From: Actinomadura rudentiformis
Lineage (GTDB): Bacteria; Actinomycetota; Actinomycetes; Streptosporangiales; Streptosporangiaceae
Reading direction: 5' to 3'
Assembly (NCBI RefSeq): GCF_008923185.1
Contig: NZ_WBMT01000010.1
Location: forward strand, 1-64,000
DNA: 64,000 nucleotides
In this document: piece after piece, positions 1 through 6,432 of the stretch
Layout: each line of letters opens with the position of its first letter
Position numbering within the stretch: the stretch's first letter is position 1
Notes under the pieces: generated by a model
What the model saw: the letters and a program-made list of their open reading frames with translations, nothing else
Databases searched by the model: none
What the model was told of the DNA's origin: nothing
Position numbers and translations under genes: made by a program

Positions 1-107
1 CCGTTCGCCGCTCGAGTACCCCCGAAGGGGCCTTTCCGCTCGACTTGCATGTGTTAAGCACGCCGCCAGCGTTCGTCCTGAGCCAGGATCAAACTCTCCA
101 TCAAGGC
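1..107 (-). rRNA. rrs: 16S ribosomal RNA, 5' end (partial)
   Basis: Read on the minus strand this is the universal 16S start: GAGAGTTTGATCCTGGCTCA, then the block for GACGAACGCTGGCGGCG and the variable stretch ending in the ACTCGAGCGGCGAACGG type sequence. Transcription runs leftwards out of the window, so only about 100 of roughly 1500 bases are present. The exact mature 5' end is uncertain by several bases. The variable stretch resembles Streptosporangiaceae 16S sequences; that placement is from memory, not from a search. Confidence 0.97.
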
Positions 108-372
108 CCAACGACAACCCAAACCCCACAAGGGCCCCAGGCCGCCAAACCTCAGAGAAAATCCCAGCAATGCGATCCCTAAAAGATCGCTTTGCCTCAA
201 AGAAATCCCCACCACCAACTCCCGAAAGAGACAGTGGCACGGGGAGACCAGACACAAAGTGCCTGGCCTATAAAGGCACTGGCTTTTAACACGCTGTTGA
301 GTTCTCAAGAAACGGACACCCACCGCACCAGACCACCGCTCCCGCAGCGCCCGGTTCCGGGGCAACCCTTCT
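108..372 (-). promoter_or_regulatory. 16S rRNA leader with processing stems
   Basis: Transcribed leader of the rrn operon, between the promoter nearest the gene and the 16S start. It holds two short inverted repeats that could form processing stems: GCGATC at 172-177 with GATCGC at 185-190, and AGTGCCT at 258-264 with AGGCACT at 274-280. The boxA element is listed separately. No protein-coding gene is credible here. Confidence 0.7.
294..312 (-). promoter_or_regulatory. boxA-like antitermination site
   Basis: On the minus strand the leader reads TTTCTTGAGAACTCAACAG, which matches the boxA-type element found in actinobacterial rRNA leaders, where NusB and S10 load to protect transcription from Rho. 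Its place between promoter and 16S is as expected. Confidence 0.75.
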
Positions 373-400
373 AACTTACCTTGTCATTCTCTGCTGTCAA
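373..400 (-). promoter_or_regulatory. rrn promoter nearest to the 16S gene
   Basis: Minus strand: perfect -35 TTGACA (395-400), a 16-bp spacer and -10 TAAGTT (373-378). It is the closest sigma70-type promoter to the leader and probably a main start for the operon. Inference from sequence only. Confidence 0.65.
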
Positions 401-556
401 GTCGATCTGGCGAAGATCTTTTCGACGAGTAGAGAGTGACTCGGTGTCCACATGTCGATGCGGACAGGCGAGACACCTGCTACTTCGACTCGTGGTAGTG
501 CCCACCGGGCCGGCCACCTCGCGGCGTCCTGCATCCCGTTCCGGGCTGACCAGACC

Positions 557-585
557 ATCGTACAACAGCCCGAGCGAGGCTCGAA
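557..585 (-). promoter_or_regulatory. candidate upstream rrn promoter
   Basis: Minus strand: TTCGAG (580-585), 17-bp spacer, TACGAT (557-562). The -35 is imperfect and the -10 good. It belongs to a series of promoter-like elements upstream of the rrn operon. Confidence 0.4.
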
Positions 586-656
586 CCGGTTTTTCTGATC
601 TGGTCTCCCCGGGGCCGTCCGCCTTTCGGCGTCCCGCATCCCTCGGGGCAGGCAGA

Positions 657-685
657 ACATTAAGCCGCCCCGCCCAGGCCGTCAA
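657..685 (-). promoter_or_regulatory. distal rrn promoter
   Basis: Minus strand: TTGACG (680-685), exactly 17 bp of GC-rich spacer, TAATGT (657-662). Both boxes are near consensus for a principal sigma factor. It lies about 550 bp from the 16S start, consistent with the multiple tandem promoters of actinobacterial rrn operons. Confidence 0.6.
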
Positions 686-865
686 ATCGCGCCTCGAACA
701 CACCGTCTGCCACAACCGTGCCTGCTGCCTCACGTGATGACAAAGGCACTTTCTATTCCCAGAACTTCCCAGGTCACGCACTACGTGGCCCACGTCACGT
801 TGCGGTACGGTTCGCTCAGCCGCGCCCCGGGACGCCCTGGTGACGCTGTTCGGAAGGGGAAGCCG

Positions 866-1600
866 TTGAACGCTTCGGCGGAGCGACGCGTGGTCGCGGC
901 GACCATGGGGCCGACCATCCATGACGTGCACGCCTGGCGGTTCACCGTCGTCCCCGGTCTCATCGAGGTGCGGGCCGATCCGGCGCGGTTCAGGCCCATG
1001 CACGATCCGGCCGGTCGCGGCCTGCACATCAGCTGCGGTGCGGCGCTGGTCAATCTCCGGCTCGCGGCTGCCCAGCTCGGCCATGAGGCGGTCGTCCGGC
1101 TGCTTCCCGATCCCGGTCGTCCCACGCTGCTGGCGGCCGCGCGACTCGCGGGTCGCCGTCACCGTGTCTCCCGTTCCGAACGCCTTCTCTTCGCCGCCAC
1201 GTTGCGCCCGTTCCCCGCACGGCGACCGCCCGCCGGCAGTGCGCCTTCGCTGACAGTCCTCAACGAGCTGGCTGAAGCGGCCCGGCTTGAGGGCGCGACT
1301 CTGCACACGCTTCCGGCGACCGGTGACGATCTGCGCAAGGCCGTCATCACCACCCAAGGCGACTCCCCCGTTGAATGGCTACGGGCAGGCCAGGCCCTTC
1401 AGCGCGTGCTGCTGTCCGGGGTGAGCCGTTCGATCGCCGCGGCGTTCGTGTACGAGGTGGTGGACGTCCCCGCCGTTCAGGGACTCACCCAGCACGGCGA
1501 CTTCCCGCAGGTCGTGCTCGAACTCACGTCAACCGTCCTGCCGAAGGGGACGGAAGGCCGTGAGCACGAACGACAGGGTGACCGGGATCGGGTCGGGTAG
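866..1600 (+). CDS. Acg-like nitroreductase-family protein
   Basis: A 244-residue protein starting at TTG 866, chosen because GGAAGGGGA (852-860) sits just upstream; longer in-frame versions would run into the rrn promoter region. It reads like the actinobacterial Acg/nitroreductase group, with an N-terminal segment rich in 'HDVHAWRF' and a C-terminal segment where the flavin fold's last helices would be. Acg-type proteins bind FMN but often lack classic nitroreductase activity; in mycobacteria they belong to the dormancy response. Substrate unknown. Its 3' end overlaps the convergent rRNA methyltransferase gene by 72 bp. Confidence 0.65.
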   Translation: MNASAERRVVAATMGPTIHDVHAWRFTVVPGLIEVRADPARFRPMHDPAGRGLHISCGAALVNLRLAAAQLGHEAVVRLLPDPGRPTLLAAARLAGRRHRVSRSERLLFAATLRPFPARRPPAGSAPSLTVLNELAEAARLEGATLHTLPATGDDLRKAVITTQGDSPVEWLRAGQALQRVLLSGVSRSIAAAFVYEVVDVPAVQGLTQHGDFPQVVLELTSTVLPKGTEGREHERQGDRDRVG

Positions 1601-2419
1601 CTTCGCCGCTCTTTCCGCGAGTTCCTCCGCCGGGATGTGATGCGCGCTCGGGCCCATGCCCACGAGTGTCGCCACGTCGTCCCGGCTCAAGGACACCGCG
1701 GTTTCAAGGTTCTCCTGTGACGTCGGCTCGAAGTTCCCGCCCAGAGCGAGCTCCATCCGCTCGCTCTTCTCCTCGTCCACCGACAGCAGCCCTAGCGAAT
1801 CCACGAGCGAGTCCAGGTGCCGTGCCGTCGGTGCGACGACGTGCAGGGCACCGGACGGCCGCAGTACCCGGCGGAACTCCGCGGCGTTACGCGGTGCGAA
1901 GACGTTGATGATCGTGTCCACGCTCCCGCTCCGCACGGGCAGCGGCCGCCACAGATCGGCCACGGCGGCACCGATCCGGGGATGTGCCCGGGCAGCACGC
2001 CGCGCCGCGTACTTGGAGATGTCCAGAGCCAGCCCCACCGCTTCGGGAAGCCGGTCAAGCACGGCGCCCAGGTAGTAACCGGTGCCCGCGCCCGCGTCGA
2101 GCACGCAGCGCCCGCCCACGGAGCGCTCGCTCGCGAAGCGCCCGCCGCCGTCACTCACCCGCTGCGCAAGCAGATCGGCCACCGGGGCGAAGTGTCCTGC
2201 GCCGAGGAATGAGTCGCGGGCACGCACCATCTCGGCTGTGTCGGCCGTTCCGGTACGGGCGTCGCCAGGCAGCAGGTTCGCGTACCCCTGCCTGGCGATG
2301 TCGAACGAATGCCGGGAGGGACAGCGCAGCGCTCTCTCCGCCACGGCCAGATCCGCTCCGCACAGCGGGCACACCAGGTATTCGACGATGTCGGGCAGCA
2401 CCCGTCCATCATCGGGCAC
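1529..2419 (-). CDS. rlmA: 23S rRNA (guanine-N1)-methyltransferase, RlmA type
   Basis: A 296-residue SAM-dependent methyltransferase expected to methylate N1 of a guanine in 23S rRNA helix 35, as RlmA and its Gram-positive relative TlrB do. Residues 17-37 form the zinc-binding N-terminus (C17-x2-C20, C33-x3-H37); residues near 112-120 (DAGAGTGYYLG) are the SAM-binding loop. The start is GTG 2419 and the ribosome site is weak. It follows the thioredoxin gene by 12 bases, so the two are probably co-transcribed leftwards. In macrolide producers such enzymes give resistance; nothing here suggests a biosynthetic cluster, so housekeeping is likelier. Confidence 0.85.
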   Translation of the reverse strand: MPDDGRVLPDIVEYLVCPLCGADLAVAERALRCPSRHSFDIARQGYANLLPGDARTGTADTAEMVRARDSFLGAGHFAPVADLLAQRVSDGGGRFASERSVGGRCVLDAGAGTGYYLGAVLDRLPEAVGLALDISKYAARRAARAHPRIGAAVADLWRPLPVRSGSVDTIINVFAPRNAAEFRRVLRPSGALHVVAPTARHLDSLVDSLGLLSVDEEKSERMELALGGNFEPTSQENLETAVSLSRDDVATLVGMGPSAHHIPAEELAERAAKLPDPIPVTLSFVLTAFRPLRQDG

Positions 2420-2431
2420 CCGGTGGAGCGG

Positions 2432-2785
2432 TCAGGAGCCGAGGCGGGCGCGGACGTCGTCCATGTCCAGGCCACGGACCTGCTCGATGACGTTCTCGAG
2501 CACCGGCTCGGGCAGGGCGCCCGGCTCGGCGAACACGATGACGCCGTCGCGGATCGCCATCAGCGTCGGGATGGAGGCGATGCCGAACCGCTCGGAGAGC
2601 TCCGGCTGCGCCTCGGTGTCGACCTTGGCGAACGTGATGTCCTCGTGCTTCTCCGCGGACTTCTCGAAGACCGGGGCGAACCGTCGGCACGGCCCGCACC
2701 ACGCTGCCCAGAAGTCGACCAGCACGATTCCATCGCCCTGCGCCACTTCGTCGAAGTTCTCAGCGGTCAGTGTGACCGTCGCCAT
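2432..2785 (-). CDS. trxA: thioredoxin
   Basis: A 117-residue cytosolic thioredoxin with the active site W-C-G-P-C at about residues 28-33, the cis-proline loop 'SIPT' near 72-75 and normal family length. It reduces protein disulfides, recycled by thioredoxin reductase, which is not in this window. It lies directly upstream of rlmA in the same direction and divergent from the sigma factor gene. A very acidic, actinobacterial-type C-terminus is the only notable feature. Confidence 0.95.
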   Translation of the reverse strand: MATVTLTAENFDEVAQGDGIVLVDFWAAWCGPCRRFAPVFEKSAEKHEDITFAKVDTEAQPELSERFGIASIPTLMAIRDGVIVFAEPGALPEPVLENVIEQVRGLDMDDVRARLGS

Positions 2786-2916
2786 GTCGTTTTCTCCTCG
2801 GTCGGGGTATCAGGACGGTAGAGCGGCGAACAGCTTCGCAGTATTCCCTAACCGGGAATCACGGAGCTGTAATGAGCGTTCTCCTCCTAGGGAGATCGCA
2901 TCGGAGAAGGGTCAGG

Positions 2917-3948
2917 ATGGCTGCAACCCGTACCAAGGGCGACAGGATCGACGCCCCCGATAAGGACCTTGTGGGGGCTTACCTGGACCGGATCGGCCGC
3001 ACGCCGCTGCTTGACGCGGTGGAGGAGGTCGATCTGGCCAAGGCGATCGAGGGGGGCCTGTACGCCGAGCAGCTGCTCGAGGAGGGCGCGCTGCCCGACG
3101 GCGCGTCCCGCGAGGAGCTGGAGGAGCTCGTCGAAGCGGGGCTGCGCGCCAAGCAGCGGTTCGTCGAGGCCAACTTGCGGCTCGTCGTCTCCATCGCCCG
3201 TAAATACCCCACTGATTCACTGCCACTGATCGACCTCATCCAGGAGGGCAACCTCGGCCTCATGCGCGCGGTGGAGAAGTTCGACTACCGCCGCGGTTTC
3301 AAGTTCTCGACGTACGCGACCTGGTGGATCCGGCAGGCCATCGGGCGGGGGCTCAGCCACACCGCCCGGACCATCCGGCTGCCCGTCCATGTCGAGGAGG
3401 AGCTGTCCCGGCTGCGGCGCGCCGAGCGCCAGCTGAGCCGTGACCTGGGCCGCGAGGCCACCCGGGAGGAGCTGGCCAAGGCCGTGGGCGCCGAGCCCGA
3501 GCATGTGGACGAGCTGCTGCGCTGGCGGCGCGATCCGGCCAGCCTGGACGCGACCATCGACGACGCCGGCGAGACCCCCATGGGCGATCTGCTGGAGGAC
3601 CCCGAGGCGGTCACGCCGGAGGCGGAGGTCCTCGCCCTGGATGATCTTGAGGGACTGGCCCGCCTGCTGGAGCGCCTGCCGGAACGCGAGTCCGCGATCT
3701 TGCGCGCCCGATTCGGCATGGACAGCGGCCAGCCGCTCTCGTACGCCCAGATCGGCGCGCGTTACGGCCTGAGCCACAACCGGGTGCGGCAGATCACCGA
3801 CCGGTCGTTGCGCAGGCTCCGCCAGCTGGCGGGCGAGGCGGATCTGACCGGCCGCCGGGCCCTGGCCGGAGCTCCGGCGGCCCCCGCGCACGCCGAAGAG
3901 CCGCTCCGCACCCCGGTCCGGGCGGCCGCCGGCTCGAAGGCGGCCTGA
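2917..3948 (+). CDS. principal-type RNA polymerase sigma factor (HrdB/SigA family)
   Basis: A 343-residue sigma70 protein. Start ATG 2917 has GGAGAAGGG at 2903-2911. It carries region 1.2 (about 10-45), region 2 with the -10 recognition helix (FSTYATWWIRQAIGR near 130-150), region 3, and region 4 with the -35 helix-turn-helix (LSYAQIGARYGLSHNRVRQI near 270-290). It is shorter than the essential HrdB/SigA because the long N-terminal extension is missing, so it is best read as a secondary HrdA/C/D-like group 2 factor. The stop codon region is triplicated (see the repeat at 3935-3984). Confidence 0.9.
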   Translation: MAATRTKGDRIDAPDKDLVGAYLDRIGRTPLLDAVEEVDLAKAIEGGLYAEQLLEEGALPDGASREELEELVEAGLRAKQRFVEANLRLVVSIARKYPTDSLPLIDLIQEGNLGLMRAVEKFDYRRGFKFSTYATWWIRQAIGRGLSHTARTIRLPVHVEEELSRLRRAERQLSRDLGREATREELAKAVGAEPEHVDELLRWRRDPASLDATIDDAGETPMGDLLEDPEAVTPEAEVLALDDLEGLARLLERLPERESAILRARFGMDSGQPLSYAQIGARYGLSHNRVRQITDRSLRRLRQLAGEADLTGRRALAGAPAAPAHAEEPLRTPVRAAAGSKAA

Positions 3949-3984
3949 GGAGGCGGCCGAAGGCGGCCTGAAAAGGCGGCTTGA
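3935..3984. repeat. short tandem duplication across the sigma gene stop codon
   Basis: CGAAGGCGGCCTGA occurs exactly at 3935-3948 and 3958-3971 (period 23), with a third partial copy AAGGCGGCTTGA ending at 3984. Each copy carries a TGA, the first being the gene's real stop. Confidence 0.8.
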
Positions 3985-4030
3985 CCGGCCGTACGTCCTG
4001 GGCCGCACCCTCTCCGGCAAGATCACCGCA

Positions 4031-4064
4031 CGGCGGCCCCTTCCCCGGGGCCGCCGTTCATTTT
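4031..4064 (+). terminator. intrinsic terminator after the sigma factor gene
   Basis: A perfect 10-bp stem, CGGCGGCCCC (4031-4040) with GGGGCCGCCG (4047-4056), a 6-base loop and a T-rich tail TTCATTTT. It separates the sigma gene from the DAHP synthase gene. Confidence 0.8.
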
Positions 4065-4109
4065 GACCGAACCTTACGATGTCTACGTCTTACGGCTAAT
4101 GTCCCGTCA

Positions 4110-4188
4110 CGCTCGGTGGCATAGCCTCGGGCAAGCACGGTGGGCGTCCCAACCGGTGGACATCCCAACCATGGGACGATGCCGAGCG
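4110..4188 (+). promoter_or_regulatory. structured leader RNA before DAHP synthase
   Basis: The 190-base leader can fold into a compound hairpin. CGCTCG-GTG-GCAT (4110-4122, with a 3-base bulge) pairs with ATGCCGAGCG (4179-4188), and CGTCCCA (4145-4151) pairs with TGGGACG (4172-4178), so the 3' strand is one continuous run. A small open frame from ATG 4099 reads through the structure and has two Trp codons among its first 15. This could be amino-acid-dependent attenuation, but no terminator stem or Trp cluster is obvious. Function is inferred. Confidence 0.4.
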
Positions 4189-4250
4189 TCTAACCGTGCA
4201 TCTCATACCGACAGCACCCCACCACCGACAGTTCGCAGGTACTACTCGAC

Positions 4251-5597
4251 ATGGCCACAGACATCACCGGAGAGCTCGACGCCTGGCGCGCCCTCCCCGC
4301 CCTCCAGCAGCCCGAATGGGACGACACCGGCGAGCTGGCGGCCGTCGCCGCCGCGCTGGCCAAGCAGCCGCCGCTCGTCTTCGCGGGTGAGTGCGACCAG
4401 CTCAAGGAGGAGCTCGCCGCCGTCGCGCGGGGCGAGGCCTTCGTGCTGCAGGGCGGCGACTGCGCCGAGACGTTCGACGGATCCACCGCCGACGCGGTGA
4501 AGAACAAGCTCAAGACACTGCTGCAGATGGCGGTCGTGCTCACGTACGCCGCCAGCGTGCCGGTGGTCAAGATCGGCCGGATGGCGGGACAGTTCGCCAA
4601 GCCCCGTTCCAAGCCGACGGAGGTGCGCGACGGCGTCGAGCTGCCCGCCTACCGCGGGGACGCGGTCAACGGCTTCGACTTCGACGCCGGATCCCGCCGG
4701 AACGACCCGTGGCGGCTGCTGCAGGCCTACCACTGCTCCGCGATCACCTTGAACCTGTGCCGCGCGTTCACCAAGGGCGGCTACGCCGACCTGCGGCAGG
4801 TGCACGCCTGGAACCAGGACTTCGTCGCGCAGAGCCCGGCGGGCCAGCGGTACGAGCAGCTGGCCGCGGAGATCGACCGCGCCCTGACCTTCATGAAGGC
4901 CTGTGGCGCCAATCCCGACGAGTTCCACGGGGTGGAGTTCTACTCCAGCCACGAGGCGCTTCTGCTGGAGTACGAGCGGGCGCTGACCCGCGTCGATCAC
5001 CTCAGTGGCCTGCCGTACGACGTGTCGGCGCACTTCCTGTGGATCGGCGAGCGGACCCGGCAGCTGGACGGGGCCCACGTGGACTTCCTCAGCCGCATCC
5101 GCAACCCGATCGGCGTGAAACTGGGGCCGACGACCTCCGCCGACGACGCTCTCGCCCTGATGGACAAGCTCAATCCCGACGGTGAGCCCGGCCGCCTCAC
5201 CTTCGTCACCCGGATGGGCGCCGGCAAGATCCGCGACGCGCTGCCGTCCCTCATCGAGAAGGTGACCCAGCACGGCTCGCCGGTGGCGTGGGTGTGCGAC
5301 CCCATGCACGGCAACACCTGGGAGGCCGCCAGCGGCCACAAGACGCGCCGCGTCGACGACGTGCTCGACGAGGTCGCCGGATTCTTCGAGGTGCACCAGG
5401 CGCTCGGCACCCACCCGGGCGGCATCCACATCGAGTTCACCGGCGACGACGTGACCGAGTGCGTCGGCGGCGGCCACGAGATCGCCGAGGACGACCTGCA
5501 CCAGCGGTACGAGACGGCCTGTGATCCGCGTCTCAACCGCGGCCAGTCACTGGACCTGGCCTTCATGGTCGCCGAGCTCTACCGGAAGACCGCCTGA
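4251..5597 (+). CDS. aroG: class II 3-deoxy-7-phosphoheptulonate (DAHP) synthase
   Basis: A 448-residue plant/actinobacterial-type (class II) DAHP synthase. It condenses phosphoenolpyruvate with erythrose 4-phosphate, the first step of the shikimate pathway to aromatic amino acids. Family signatures are 'LVFAGECDQLKEEL' near 45-60, 'LQGGDCAETF' near 68-77, the GRMAGQFAKPRS metal/substrate segment near 107-118, and the C-terminal 'GGIHIEFTGDDVTECVGG' metal-binding stretch. Full family length. The gene stands alone, preceded by a structured leader and followed by a duplicated stop-codon segment and a bidirectional terminator. Feedback sensitivity to Trp, Phe or Tyr is likely from the family but not visible here. 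Confidence 0.95.
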   Translation: MATDITGELDAWRALPALQQPEWDDTGELAAVAAALAKQPPLVFAGECDQLKEELAAVARGEAFVLQGGDCAETFDGSTADAVKNKLKTLLQMAVVLTYAASVPVVKIGRMAGQFAKPRSKPTEVRDGVELPAYRGDAVNGFDFDAGSRRNDPWRLLQAYHCSAITLNLCRAFTKGGYADLRQVHAWNQDFVAQSPAGQRYEQLAAEIDRALTFMKACGANPDEFHGVEFYSSHEALLLEYERALTRVDHLSGLPYDVSAHFLWIGERTRQLDGAHVDFLSRIRNPIGVKLGPTTSADDALALMDKLNPDGEPGRLTFVTRMGAGKIRDALPSLIEKVTQHGSPVAWVCDPMHGNTWEAASGHKTRRVDDVLDEVAGFFEVHQALGTHPGGIHIEFTGDDVTECVGGGHEIAEDDLHQRYETACDPRLNRGQSLDLAFMVAELYRKTA

Positions 5598-5623
5598 GCG
5601 GTGAGGTGACCCTGAGCGGTGAG
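5593..5623. repeat. tandem duplication across the DAHP synthase stop codon
   Basis: CCTGAGCGGTGAG occurs exactly at 5593-5605 and 5611-5623 (period 18). The first copy contains the gene's TGA stop codon. Confidence 0.8.
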
Positions 5624-5665
5624 ATGGCTGTGAGGCCTGAGATCAGCCTCAGCTGCAAGTGAGAG

Positions 5666-5699
5666 GGTGTCCGCCTGAGTCCCGGCTCAGGTGGACACC
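5666..5699. terminator. bidirectional hairpin terminator
   Basis: GGTGTCCGCCTGAG (5666-5679) pairs with CTCAGGTGGACACC (5686-5699): 14 bp with one G-U pair and a 6-base loop. It sits between two convergent genes and overlaps the stop codon of the minus-strand ATP-binding protein, so it can serve both. Confidence 0.7.
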
Positions 5700-6067
5700 T
5701 CGGCCCAGACGACCTTGCCGCCGGAGACCGGCTCGGCTCCCCAGGAGCTGGCGAACCGGTCGACGATGAACAGGCCGCGATGCGACTCGTCCAGCGGGCC
5801 GGGGACGGTCAGGCGGGGCATCTGGGTCGCACGGTCGCGGACCTCCACCCGGACGCGGCCGGAGCCGCGCAGCAGCCGCAGCTCCAGCGCCGTCCCGGCG
5901 TGCCGGACCGCGTTGGCGACGAGTTCGGCCACGATGGCCGTGACGAGTTCCTCACGGTCGATCAGGGACCAGGCCCGCATGGTGCGGGCCGCCAGCCGCC
6001 GTGCGTATTCCACGGCCTCGGTCTGCGGGGCTGCTCGGAGCGTGGTCTCGGTCATGTCGTCCGTCAC
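5687..6067 (-). CDS. RsbW-like ATP-binding protein (anti-sigma kinase family)
   Basis: A 126-residue HATPase_c_2 protein of the RsbW/SpoIIAB type. The N-box reads ELVANAVRHAG near 48-58, the G1 motif VEVRDRATQMP near 75-85, and a 'SHRGLFIVDRFASSWG' glycine/lid segment follows. Such kinases bind a sigma factor and phosphorylate a STAS antagonist. The start is GTG 6067, overlapping the stop of the upstream STAS gene by one base (TAGTG), so translation is coupled; ATG 6055 is a possible internal start. With the STAS gene and the phosphatase it makes a complete partner switch. Confidence 0.85.
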   Translation of the reverse strand: MTDDMTETTLRAAPQTEAVEYARRLAARTMRAWSLIDREELVTAIVAELVANAVRHAGTALELRLLRGSGRVRVEVRDRATQMPRLTVPGPLDESHRGLFIVDRFASSWGAEPVSGGKVVWAEVST

Positions 6068-6402
6068 TATCGGCCCGGGGATCCGTCGGTCGCGGCGCCA
6101 CCGATCAGGAACCGGTCGAGCCCCGTCGTGCGCAGAACGTTCTCGACCCTGCCGTAGGCACCGGTGACGGTCAGGGTCGCGTTCTGGGCGCGTGCGTGCT
6201 TGTAGGCGCGGACGAGCACGTTGAGGCCTGAGGAGTCACAGAAGTCCACGGCGGTGAGGTCCACGACCACCTCCCGCTCGCCCGCGTCCACGAGCTCGGT
6301 CAACCGTGCCCGCAGCTCGTCGGAGGAGTGCAGGTCGATGGAGCCGCGCGCGGCTATCGTCGCGCGTCCATCCTGTCGCGTCGTGTGCAAGGCAAGCCCC
6401 AC
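6067..6402 (-). CDS. anti-sigma factor antagonist (STAS domain)
   Basis: A 111-residue SpoIIAA/RsbV-type STAS protein. The phosphorylation loop reads FCDSSGLNVLV, with the Ser of 'DSSGL' near residue 58 as the expected site. When dephosphorylated by a PP2C/SpoIIE phosphatase it sequesters the RsbW-type kinase and frees the sigma factor. It is directly followed by the kinase gene and lies 30 bases downstream of the SpoIIE phosphatase gene, so all three probably form one leftward operon. Which sigma factor they control is not evident; no SigB/F gene adjoins them. Confidence 0.88.
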   Translation of the reverse strand: MGLALHTTRQDGRATIAARGSIDLHSSDELRARLTELVDAGEREVVVDLTAVDFCDSSGLNVLVRAYKHARAQNATLTVTGAYGRVENVLRTTGLDRFLIGGAATDGSPGR

Positions 6403-6432
6403 GCCACCCCACCTTACCGATCGATGTTCTCA

